Assembly: GCF_964355755.1 (NCBI RefSeq)
Contig: NC_092675.1
Location: forward strand, 24,468,412-24,532,411
DNA from: Antedon mediterranea
Taxonomy: Eukaryota > Echinodermata > Crinoidea > Comatulida > Antedonidae
Direction of reading: 5' to 3'
DNA length: 64,000 nt
The position numbers and the translations under genes are program-made. This document shows, piece by piece, positions 54,301-64,000 of the stretch (positions within the stretch are counted from its first letter, which is position 1; each line of letters opens with the position of its first letter). Below the pieces are notes generated by a model. That model saw nothing but the letters and a program-made list of their open reading frames with translations. It had not been told where the DNA came from and did not search any database.

Positions 54301-55656
54301 TGTTCAAGCGAATATTATTTGATGTTATAGTGACCCTGCCACCTTCTAGTAATGTCACCGGTTTTGTGCTAATTGGTTCGTTAATGACATCTACTGGAGG
54401 AAGTGTTGTAATTGTTTTAGTTGATTGGGAGATGTATAACGTAGGGTCCATTGTAGTGGTAAAATCTGCATTGCAGCTTTGTGAGGCACAATTACATTCA
54501 TAGTTCTCTGTACCTATATCTGTGCAAAGTTCTTCTGCTTTGCATGGATTATCGTAACAAGGAAATCGGTAAATACATCCCATGCTAACGCCATGTGTAA
54601 CACGTGTATCAGCTAGGGTTAGCTGTTGATTATTTACTTCAATATCACGTATACATCCTTGGAATGAACCACCTCTACTTGAATGCGTTATAGAATGAAT
54701 GCCACTTTGAAGCGCATCAAGACGCGACTTTAGCACAACACCACCGATAAACATCATTTCATTCATGTTAAATATTTCGGAATCAGCTTCCAGCTCTTGG
54801 ACCTCTGCTTCATAATCAACACTAATACTTATTGATGTGTCTGTAAATTCAATGATTAAATAATGCCAATTTGAGTTATCAATTTGTATACTAGAACTGA
54901 AGTCTACAGCACCGCTTCCTCGATTAAAAGTTGTACGTACTTTCCCATCTTTTAATTCTACAGCAATGAAATCCTTCGTGATTCCTCCTTGATAGAGAAT
55001 TAAACCATTTGAAACGGACGTTTTCAACCAACAAGCAAATGAACCTCTTGTTAATATAGCCCATCTTGGCATCTGTAAATATGCTGTGTCCGATAAAAAG
55101 CTTATAGGGTCATTTGGGGCAGCAACAAATTGTGCGCTGCAGTTTGGAGTGATGTCATTTGATGTGGCATCATCAGTTTCCAGAGCCAGCTGGAATACAT
55201 CAATATTATTAAATAAGACATTCTCAATGCAGCCCCTAAATGACTTTTCCACTTTACTTGAATAAGTGTGATTAAAGTGAATTGATGTGCCTCCGATATA
55301 TATTCCATCTGTCACATCAAATACATAATTATTTCCAGGGAGATCCACTATTTTTGAGAATTTTTGATCAACAGAAAGCTTGACTGATCCTTCAAGTTGC
55401 TCAATAGATATCTGATGCCATTCAAGGTCATTGACCTTGATCTTCTGGTCAAGGGTCATATGAATTTCACCAGATCCAACTTGCATCCATACATGTATTC
55501 GGGAAGATTCAATCTGTATTATGCAGTAATCTGTTTGGCCTACAGCCATAAACAATAGTCCTCTTGTACGACTGGTACGGAACTGAAAAGAGATTTCATT
55601 CTCAGATGAGACATCTTCAAGTGGAAGGTGGATGAAACTTGTTCCATAGAATGAAG
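48337..55656 (-). CDS. CSPG4: CSPG4/NG2-like transmembrane proteoglycan, first coding exon missing
   Basis: Two exons, 55656-51028 and 50807-48337 (stop), joined in phase as VHRG|SCTGG; at least 2365 aa, close to human CSPG4. The N-terminus begins ASFYGTSFIHLPLED, matching the start of mature vertebrate CSPG4 after the signal-peptide exon (human ASFFGENHLEVP from memory). Order: laminin G 1 (ends FRGCIENVLFNN...C), laminin G 2 (FQGCIRDIEVNNQQL...C), an EGF-like module (CYDNPCKAEELC...CNC), a Thr-rich linker, then a long series of CSPG repeats marked by 'FTQ-D' and 'YVHDGS' motifs, one TM helix (PIIIPIIIVIIAFLIIIFVV), basic KKKRK and a cytoplasmic tail ending QYWV, the PDZ ligand known in NG2. 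A membrane proteoglycan for cell-matrix contacts. RKRRDA inside a repeat (near 51759-51779) is a possible furin site. The Met start predicted at 55717 lies in the intron and is not used. Confidence 0.9.
48719..48793 (-). other. CSPG4: CSPG4 transmembrane segment
   Basis: About 25 residues of Ile/Val/Phe/Leu (starting PIIIPIIIVIIAFLII) are followed at once by KKKRKES, a stop-transfer sequence. This gives a type I topology, with the laminin G and CSPG repeats outside and a tail of about 130 residues, ending QYWV, inside. The tail is rich in Ser/Pro. Confidence 0.85.
54470..54562 (-). other. CSPG4: EGF-like module after the CSPG4 laminin G pair
   Basis: Directly after the second laminin G domain the protein reads CYDNPCKAEELC, then TDIGTENYECNCASQSC. 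The six cysteines are spaced C-x4-C-x5-C-x8-C-x-C-x4-C, an EGF-like pattern, in the position where neurexin-type proteins put EGF repeats after laminin G domains. It precedes a Thr-rich linker and the first CSPG repeat. Confidence 0.65.
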
Positions 55657-55786
55657 CTATAATAATAAAAAAAACATGATTATTAGTATACAAATATATA
55701 TTTCTACTAATTAACATACACCATTCACATACTGGCTAAGGGTGGGCTAAAAGTCTTGATTCTTTAAATGTAACAAATTTGTAACA

Positions 55787-55817
55787 CAACAAATCCTGGC
55801 AGATCCAGGATTTGTTG
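55787..55817. repeat. Short perfect hairpin, 13-nt arms
   Basis: CAACAAATCCTGG (55787-55799) pairs exactly with CCAGGATTTGTTG (55805-55817) around CAGAT. It lies about 130 bp into the intron upstream of the large CSPG4 exon. Confidence 0.6.
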
Positions 55818-56029
55818 CTTAAAAATTGCATATGTTCTATCTGTATATGTCCTGATTTTTTTCTTCTCACTGACATTAGTAAGCGGGAAGTTAGTGCCTC
55901 ATCGGCAGACTAGTTGTCGATGAAAAGTCACAAACTATTGTGGCGTATGTTATTCCCGCTCACAAGTTTTTTCTCAACCTCTAAAGCCTTGGTACACTCT
56001 TCTACACGGTCAAGCTACCAAGAGAGCGC

Positions 56030-56285
56030 AGTGGAAATGATATACGTTACCATAGTTTGACTTTTTCAAGCATTCAATTCAATCCATTAAAAACATTTCA
56101 TTAAAAACATTTCAATCAAAACATTTCATTCAAAACAAAACATTAAATTCAAAGCATTTCATTCAAAGCATTTCATTCAAAGCATTTCATTCATATCGCA
56201 TCATTCAATTCATATCGATGCATTTCATTCACATATTGCATCATAAAATACATATCATCGAAATGTTGTGTAAACGGCGTTCCAT
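56030..56285 (+). repeat. Interspersed element with 14-bp minisatellite core, copy 2
   Basis: It has the same layout as 16438-16763: a head GAAATGATATACG...ATAGTTTGACTTTT, a shorter and more variable TTCATTCAAAACAT-type core, and a tail with TCGATGCATTTCATTCACATA and TGTTGTGTAAACGGCGTTCC. The orientation is the same. The core copy number differs between the two copies. Confidence 0.75.
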
Positions 56286-57344
56286 ATGCAACAGACATGG
56301 TACTGTGGATAAAAATATGGATTTGAGTTTGAGTAATCTGTTTCACATTTTTGTACAAAATATGGTAATTAGGTATTTAATGACATTTATGTTATGTACA
56401 ATTAAGTTTTATTTGCATTTAAATTTACATAATCTTGGAAATAGCGAACATCTTGATTTCAAAAGCGTAGTCATTTTACATGTAGTAATTGATTTACCTA
56501 GAACAGCTGAGATGATAGCCAACTAAAATAACTACTACTACAGTATAACCCTACAAGTCTCTCACATTTCACCCAATCTCATCTGACATAATAAAGGCAT
56601 GTTGTTTAGTTCTCTGCAATAAGCTGTTTAGGAGTATTTAATTCCATTGGCATACACCCTACTTTTAACAAGAGGCTAGGCCAAGGCCTAAACCATAAAA
56701 TCTTTCGAGACGAGTAGGGAGTTACCCCGGTGTATTACTACATCACAGCCACTGACCACCAACTGGGCCCTCTGGGAGATCAGTCTTTGACTGAAGAGGT
56801 CACCCAGTATAAAGATAAAACAAACAAACAAACAAACACAATTTGTGGAGGCAGTCCATTCCAATTTTGTAGAATAATTATAGACGGCGCACACTACAGG
56901 CTGATTTTCGAAAGTGCCCAGTCAACAGCCTATCCTTGTGTTGCGCGTGTGGTTGTTGCTCATTAAACAAGGATGAACCACATACAACAAAATTCAATGG
57001 GATAATTTACAAGATTGCACTTAAAATGCATAGTTGATGACATAAGAGTTCAATGGAGTAGTTATTGAATATCATCTGACCCACAATCCTCCAATCAAAT
57101 GTCAAGAATCTACTACTATGTTACAATAAAGGAATAAACTCTTTACATTCAAACAATTGTTGTTTATTATACTGGGTAGGGCACTAGGAAAACATTTTTT
57201 TTCGACAAAATGAAGATTTTTTATTTACATTCACCAAAATAAATAATCATTATATATGCCTCTTTTGTTTTTATTTCTTTTATTCCTGTCCACTTAAGCA
57301 GCGCTTGTCTGATATAAATCTATCTATCTTGTCCAAGTACCTTC

Positions 57345-57510
57345 ACTTGCACTGATGAAGGGCTAGTGTTGCCCAAAGGCTCTGCTAACTTTTCTGGCTA
57401 TTTTACTTCATCGTTTTGATTTAGCTTTTCGCTTTTTTTTTTTATCTCCATTGAGATCCAGCCACTGATACCCACAGCATTGTCATTTTTTCAATATTTT
57501 GCCTATATAT
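57345..57510 (+). mobile_element. Penelope-like fragment with hammerhead-type core, copy 2
   Basis: It is nearly the same as 38941-39110: CTGATGA (57352-57358), GGGC-loop-GCCC, then CAAAGGCTCTGCTAAC in place of CGAAAGCTCTACTAAC, so the G of GAAA is lost here while the small stem III is better paired. The downstream ATCTCCATTGAGATCCAGCC and ACTGATACCCACAGCATTG blocks are identical. This copy is likely ribozyme-inactive. Confidence 0.5.
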
Positions 57511-58750
57511 ATATATTCTAAAATATACAGGCAGTACTGTAGAAGACATTTGTATGCCAAAGGTTACAACATTTATATTGAAATACGTTCATCTGGCAAC
57601 AACTCAAACATATCAATATGCATTATTTGCAATTAAGTAAATTAAAACATTGATCTTTCAGCAGGAATTATCTGATAAGTTTCAAATAACATTAAGCTTG
57701 ATACTAATCAACGTGATAGCACATGACCGTACAATCTGGTCTAGTGAATACATTGACATAATTAATAGGATTCAAATTTTACCAATCATAGCGATATTAT
57801 ACATAATAAATAGGACTACAGGGCATTCTAGTTTATAATAAATAAATGCAATTAAAATTACTACTGCATATTATTGAGCTAGTGATGTGTTTTGATTTAA
57901 AGAAGATGACTGCCACCTGGAACTTGATGTTTAATTTCTTTGCAACTCATAACAAAGCTATTCTGGGTTTGCCAAAAAAATGTGCAATAACTTATTAGGT
58001 TACTGAACTGAGGAAAAACACTGGTGCATTGAAACTCATGTTCTTTGTCAACTAAAAAAAATGGTGGAGATTTTGCACTCATTGCACAATGAATTACTAA
58101 CTTGAAGCAAAGCAAACTTCATCCTCAAAAATAATAACTTTTATGTAAATAATTCTTCGTACACATCCGTGTTAGGAAATCAAACTGGAACTAAACTCAT
58201 TTTAAAGATAATTAAGTTTTTTTAACCTCTACATTTATACATTATAAATAATTATATTATAATATTATGTGATTACAGTTTTTTAATTAAATGTTATGTT
58301 GTCATTTAAAATCATTTGAAATCAAGCTCGAACTACACTCATTTTAAAGATAATTAAGTTTGTTTAACCTCTACATATTTATATTATAATTATGTTAATA
58401 ATATGCAATATCAGTTTTTTAATTATGTTATGTTGTCATTAAAACCGAATTGCATGTTCAAGGTTAGTGGTCACCCAGTGAATGACATCAAATAATTATC
58501 TAATTCTGAAGAGATACAGTTTAAAAGTATTTTAAAATGTCATTTGTAATTTGTATTGTACTGAAATTTGCCAAAGTCCCAAAAATGGTTAAGACACAGT
58601 CACTTCAAGTCTTCCACTTATAAAAAATAAATTAAATCAATTTTAGAGAAATATAATCCAATTCATAATTCCAGTTTGTTAGCATTAGCAAAACTGCGTT
58701 GTTAAAAAAACAATTATTATGATTCACAAATCAGCAGTCCTACAATATAG

Positions 58751-58790
58751 CAGGGAGTTGTAAAATATTTTCTTATTTTACAACTCCCTG
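58751..58790. repeat. Perfect hairpin, 17-nt arms
   Basis: CAGGGAGTTGTAAAATA (58751-58767) pairs exactly with TATTTTACAACTCCCTG (58774-58790) around a 6-nt TTTTCT loop. No gene is nearby. It resembles the other small palindromes in the window in size but not in sequence. Confidence 0.7.
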
Positions 58791-59791
58791 AGTATAGCAA
58801 CATATTATCTGATAGGTTTTATGGGTTTTAGCATGGTCCTAGCAAACATCCTATCCAGCAAACCCGCTCTTAAATAGTAGGCCTTAGTATTATTTTTTTT
58901 TAATGTTATAGCATTTTTAACCTAAGGGTTTATTTCTGCTGCATATAGCACAACATAAGCCATTTTAAATTTCTAAAAAAGAAAAAGAAGCCCTCCAAAA
59001 TAAAAGAAGAAGAGTTTCAAAATTTGGCCAAAATGATATGAATAAGCTCTCACGCTGAGAGTAGGCTATAAAGTCAAAATGAGCATTAAATTAAATCACT
59101 GACGCCATGTTGATGACAAACATGTTTTAGTACAAGTTTAGTACAGAGAGAACATTGTTTTGCGAGTAACATCCTATCTATCTTTAACATCTAATTTTAT
59201 TTTAGTACTTATCCAATTCTTGATCTTGTCAGTTTTGCTTCCAACGTAATAATCTGTTAAAAACAAGATCTCCACTCAACTCAAACTAGATTTAGAATGA
59301 ATTGAAAATCAATTTGCCTTGCCCTGAGTTGAAGAGATAATTGTTGTCAGTTTTCTTTTTTTCTTTTCTCTACTAAACCATATTTTGCATATTAAAGGGA
59401 AAGTTTTGTATTGTACTTATGAAAATAATGTACACTTTAATTTGTCAATAATAGTAATATAGTATATTGAACACACACTTGAGTGTATTCTTGGTTAATA
59501 GGTTAATTTCATATGTGCGCTGCTCACTATTAGTTCAAATTAAATAGCACAGAGTGAAATACGGTATTCTCTTAATTCAATGAATACAAAACATTCAAAA
59601 TATTTTCACTATTTAGTTTCACCATTTATTTTAACTGATTCATGTCAACCAATGTTAACATCTAAAACAATGATATTAATATACACAACATAAAATGATA
59701 GGTTAGAATTTAAATTTATTTGTCGTACTAATTCATACAAGACAATTGATAGTCACTGGTCTACCAGTGTTGTGCATTAAAGATTGTATTG

Positions 59792-60109
59792 TATTGTCCC
59801 GTCCCCTTAAAAAATAATTTTTACAATTTTGTTTGTTGAATATGCCATTTTAATGTCACCTAATAGTTATCCACTTTGAGCAAAAATTAGATTGGAAAAA
59901 AATGTATTTACCTAAAAAATGTATTTTAAAGCAAGAAATAGTCAAATTGGCTGCCAGCCAATATGGTTTTTTATGGTTTTATGTTATTTTATAAGTGAAA
60001 CATTATTTTTGTCTATGGAAGTGATTAGCCTTATTAAAACTACAAAATAACCTATTCAAAAGTCTGATTTAATTAATCTACATTTTTCATGTTTTGTGGG
60101 GGGACAATA
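59792..60109 (-). mobile_element. MITE, TATTGTCCCCC termini, copy 2 (inverted)
   Basis: It begins TATTGTCCCGTCCCC and ends GGGGGGACAATA. The internal order is the reverse complement of copy 1 (15744-16080), for example TGTTGAATATGCCATTTTAATGTCAC. It is diverged in the middle. Confidence 0.7.
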
Positions 60110-60639
60110 CATTTTTAAATTAAAATTTTACTAATCTACACAAGACCATTGATGGTCACTGTGCATTAATGTTAAATGATTTTGTTTATTCTTGCGATAC
60201 TTTACAACCTACTAGAAACGAAGAAGAAACCTGACAACTAATTGCTTTCAACCTTAATAACGAAATCAATAAAATTAATTGAATATGGAAACGTGATAAT
60301 AGCCATATTGAAGCCTGTATGAGAGAGTCTAGCTGCCTTTGAATGAAACCAATTACAGTACTTTGTCAATGAAGACTAAAATTTACTCTTTTCATCAATG
60401 AATTATAATTAGTAAATTTGAGAATGGGTCTAATAAGAATTGTGTGTAGTCAGCATACTGTAGATTCCAGGTAACAATATATTATAGCAAGCCAAGAATA
60501 AACCAATTTAGAAAACAGTATTTTCATTATTAATGCTGAAGCTGAATGAAACAGTGTTCATAAAAATACTTATTACTGTATATTTATCTCAATTGTTTAT
60601 GTGTCATAGGTAAACAAAATTTGTATACATATGTTTTAT

Positions 60640-60780
60640 CCGGGTAAAAAAACGATTGGGATTCCCGGGATCCCGCCCGGCAGTGATTTGCGTAAAATCC
60701 CACCGGGAATTATGGTCTGGATCGATTCCTGGTTGCTTTTCACGCAAATCCCATCAGGATCCCGCTATAGTATTGCGATG
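60640..60780. repeat. GGGAT/ATCCC-rich inverted-repeat patch
   Basis: Unlike its AT-rich surroundings, this patch has repeated ATCCCG/CGGGAT words: GGGATTCCCGGGATCCCG, AAAATCCCACCGGGAATT and CAGGATCCCG, with TTGCGTAAAATCCCACCGGG facing CACGCAAATCCCATCAGG. The plus-strand frame (IPGIPPGSD...) reflects the repeat. It may be the terminal part of an unknown DNA element. Confidence 0.4.
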
Positions 60781-63700
60781 TTTAGATTGTTCTACTCAAT
60801 ATTCATGAGTTTTCATGTTAAGTAAGTTTGTGTTTTTAAAGTGCACATTCCTAGTTTACATGACTCATGTAATTCAAACATCCAGCTTAATGACAATATA
60901 AGCACATTGTAAACAATTGCAGTGAAATGAACCAATTACCATAAAGAATGTTGCTGTTACTCATAAGTAAACTAAACAAGCTTAATTGTCTGTCTGGTGA
61001 TGAGAGAATTCTATCAAAATATCATACAACCAAGGAAAACCATGTTACTAAAAATTGATTGCAAATATATATAAAGACCCTTGCACTAAACTATCATGCA
61101 ATGTTCTCAACCTAATTTTGTATTACTGGTAATTGCATGATTTGATCTAACAATTATCATATATAGGTCTGGTAACAAAAAATAAAGAAATTCTTTTTAC
61201 TCGGGGTACCCGAGTCTAGGACTCACTCACCTTCTCCTCCATCCGACACTATTGAGTAAAAAATGCGATTTATAAAGTACTACTCCTCCCTTATTCGTTG
61301 TAGTATTGAGCTGGGATTTGGCATGAATATACTACAGGGACATGTCCGCAAAGCTATAAAGCCGGATTTTTAAATTTCAAACAGGATGCAGCCATATGAC
61401 GTCTCAAAGACGGTACCGTATAGCCGTATAAACTATTTGGTAGCGAGGTTATTGATGTGTATGTGATGTCACATCCCGTCTGACATCGACGTCATTACAG
61501 CTTCTTTTGTGGTACCGAGTATCGCACATTCGTGCTTGTTTTTTCTATCAACAATTGTCAACAATTCAACACACTTCATTTAAACAAATAAATAAATTAA
61601 TAAATATTAATATTTTCTGTACTGTACAGGGTATGTAATTGAGAGATTTTACTGTAACTAAATATTGCTGTATTATTTTCCCAAAATAAATGGATACTGA
61701 ATGGATTATTTATTAACATGATATACACAGAAGCTATTCTCAAATGATACACAGAAGCTATTCTCAAATGATACTCATCATCTAATATCTAATAATACAA
61801 TGAAAATTAAATCACAACTGACCACCAGATAGCGATCATCAGTTCAAGTATATTGACCAATTAGTTAACATCTGGTAATGTTTAACATCACAGGTTTTTT
61901 ATGATAAACTAGAAAGAATGGAACAAATTACACAGTCCATTAATTTCAGGGATATGGTACCTCTTAAGGAATTAACACTGCATAAAAAATGTGACTTGAG
62001 CAAGAAAAAAAAACCTTTTCTGTGTAGACTAGGAGATTACCTTTTCTTTAAAATAATTTAAAAATTAAAAGTATATTCTAATACTTACTGTATTTTAATA
62101 ATTAGACATAGATCTTACATATTGTACACCATTCCTATTTCTCCTGCAAAAAAATAAATGATTGAAAACCTCCAATTGCTGAAAACTTTTAGGTACAACA
62201 CAAACTAATTTATTTTCGCCATTGACCTTAAGTGACCTTACTACTGTACAGTAGCATCTTGAACATTTGACCACATGAGAGTATTGCATTTTGGGTGATG
62301 TTAACATTAGTTTTTGACACCACTGATACGGTTATTTGGGAGCACACATTTAGCAGGTTATTCAGCAGAAACAGACCTATATAGTGCTACATGAACTATT
62401 AAATGATCCACTTTCCGTGTTGTTGTTTTATCATGCTAATTACTTCCTCATTTACATACAACCTGTCCTATTGGTATATAAGTACTCTAGGCATGGTTTT
62501 CTGTTCCAAAATGAGAATAGTTTCTCCTAAAAATAGCACATTTTAAGGCAGTTTGCCTATTCTTTAAATGTCTCACTATAGTTATTTTAACTTGAAAGTT
62601 CAGTGGAATCATTCATGAACTAAATGACTTTTTAAAATAAGTTCCAGCATGTTTTTATTCTACTGTCTAATATAAAAACAATGAACTGATCACAATGATT
62701 GACATGCTGTGTGTGTTGGTATATAGTAACCACTCTTGTCTTATATTGGTATCAATTTCATCAGTCATCAATAAAGCATATATAATTGTGCATTAATTTA
62801 GATGAGAAATTATTGATGAATTCTAGGTTTAGTCATGTATAAGATATCTATTGCAGCAGGGAACTTGATCTATGCCTTAACACCTCTTCCTTGTCACCTG
62901 GCAATTAATTGTTTTGTTCATAGCTAACCTACTGATGCAATTTTTAAAATATGATTTTAAATATCATGCCAATGGAAATCACTGAGAAGCAGCAGCAAAT
63001 ATGAAGAGAAAAAGAACAACTAAAGCATTAAGCCTTTTACATAATTCTATATAACCAGTTGCAGCCGGTGATTTTCTTTTAATTTAAATTCATTTTCAAA
63101 TCCTATTTTTGATTATTTAACTACAATGGTATTAAACTACCTGTACATCTATAAAACAGATTAATTACTATTTAAGAAAAAGTTATAATAAATTATCACT
63201 TTTCAAAATATGAAGTACAGTATTTGTATTAGTTTGCTGTAGGTGTGTTACAGGAAAGGTGACTAGACAGCTTTGCCATCTAATTGCTCATGGTATAAAA
63301 AATACACATTTAACATATATCTATTTTATATTCTAAATAATCAAATTAATAGTAATAGCCAAAACAATGAATTTCATAAAAGATATAACTCTCCTCTACT
63401 ACTAATTTGTACATTCTCTTAATATACAGTACAGTACCTCAAAGATCAAAGGGCTTTCTTCAATGCATAGGCATACAACACTCTATTATTCTCAATAAAT
63501 ATTTTACTGAATAATAAACAAACAGCTAATATATTGTTATTCATTGTTCTGCCACACTTTATACAATATAGTCATTCACAGAAAGCTAATAGTCTACACA
63601 ATGAATACAAAGATTGTTAACAGGCTAAGTATTGTAATTGCTTACAATTCCACATCTCGTTTTAACTGCCAGAAAAGTACTCATGGATTATATTAAATGA

Positions 63701-64000
63701 TGTGATGTAGGCCCATATAAATCATTTTTGTGGTAGCAGAAATTAGACCAAATTGTTTTAAAACTTCAAATAAAGTGATTATTATTCTCAGCTTATTGTC
63801 TGTTAAAATTTGATTTGAGATCTGGTTAACAACAGCAATGCAGAAATATAAACAGAGAAAGATGTTTGCCTGACACTTAAAAAAATATATTACAGAAATT
63901 GCACAGAAGAACACAAAGAGTATTTAAATATGCCTATAGTATATAGAATGTGTAGTAATTATTCTAATTATTTCCCAGTATATTTTAATAATAAAGACAC

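Larger units (their letters stand above)
55657..64000. other. CSPG4 intron 1 or 5' flank, no coding exon recognised
   Basis: The first CSPG4 exon (signal peptide, ending in phase 1) should lie in this direction but was not found. An ATGGAGGAGAAG followed by GTGAGTGAG on the minus strand near 61230 looks like an exon end but has the wrong phase and no hydrophobic stretch. The region holds repeats: hairpin 55787-55817, minisatellite element 56030-56285, Penelope fragment 57345-57510, palindrome 58751-58790, MITE 59792-60109 and a GGGAT-rich patch 60640-60780. Confidence 0.5.

Noticed and set aside
53898-54503. 201-codon plus-strand frame
   Set aside because: Antisense shadow of the large CSPG4 exon.
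55657-55717. MLISRNIYLYTNNHVFFIIIASFYG as the CSPG4 start
   Set aside because: TTATTATTATAG just before CTTCATTCTATGG is a good acceptor, and mature CSPG4 begins ASF.G. The upstream residues are intronic.
61225-61250. ATGGAGGAGAAG plus GTGAGTGAG donor (minus) as CSPG4 exon 1
   Set aside because: It ends in the wrong phase for the exon at 55656 and encodes no signal peptide; at most a non-coding exon of something else.
1-64000. CRISPR arrays, bacterial operons, ribosome binding sites, rRNA, intact LTR retrotransposons
   Set aside because: The window is intron-rich animal DNA; no array of spaced direct repeats, rRNA or gag-pol frame was seen.

Overview
The window is AT-rich, intron-rich animal DNA. 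Echinoderm-type content (a non-vertebrate CSPG4, an SH2-tailed myosin, a cilium gene pair, Penelope-type and RTE-type repeats, many MITEs, overuse of AGGCCTA/CTAGGC words) suggests a marine deuterostome, probably an echinoderm such as a crinoid or holothurian. That is inference; the species cannot be proved from the sequence.

Four host genes can be rebuilt exon by exon. (1) A CCDC112 orthologue lies on the minus strand from 19836 down to 1201. Its 13 coding exons sum to 1470 nt (489 aa plus stop), and the last is a 31-nt microexon. (2) A small plus-strand gene at 20177-22984 (4 exons, 199 aa) is most like the sperm/axoneme protein SPAG8 (CFAP143). Genes 1 and 2 are head to head, 340 bp apart, and share a promoter with RFX/X-box-like half-sites and a YY1-like site over the CCDC112 start. 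(3) A complete unconventional myosin lies on the minus strand from 44713 down to 27057. Its 29 coding exons sum to 3210 nt (1069 aa plus stop): motor, one IQ, short coiled coil and a C-terminal SH2 domain. (4) A CSPG4/NG2 orthologue lies on the minus strand from 55656 down to 48337. It has two giant exons (2 laminin G domains, an EGF-like module, CSPG repeats, a TM helix and a C-terminal QYWV PDZ ligand). Its signal-peptide exon is not found.

The rest is introns and intergenic DNA full of mobile elements: a 5'-truncated LINE with an open reverse transcriptase enclosed by 38-bp inverted repeats (24351-25722); an RTE-like relic (46290-46690); a foldback transposon built of 16-bp subterminal repeats (6230-7078); several MITE families present two or more times; a tRNA-derived SINE; two Penelope-like fragments carrying a hammerhead-ribozyme-like core; many near-perfect palindromes; and an exact 228-bp tandem duplication near the left end. 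From 55.7 kb to the right end no coding sequence was recognised; it is probably CSPG4 intron 1 or upstream DNA.

All splice sites were chosen by eye (GT-AG, phase-consistent, homology-guided). The two complete multi-exon models keep frame over 13 and 29 exons, which is strong internal support.
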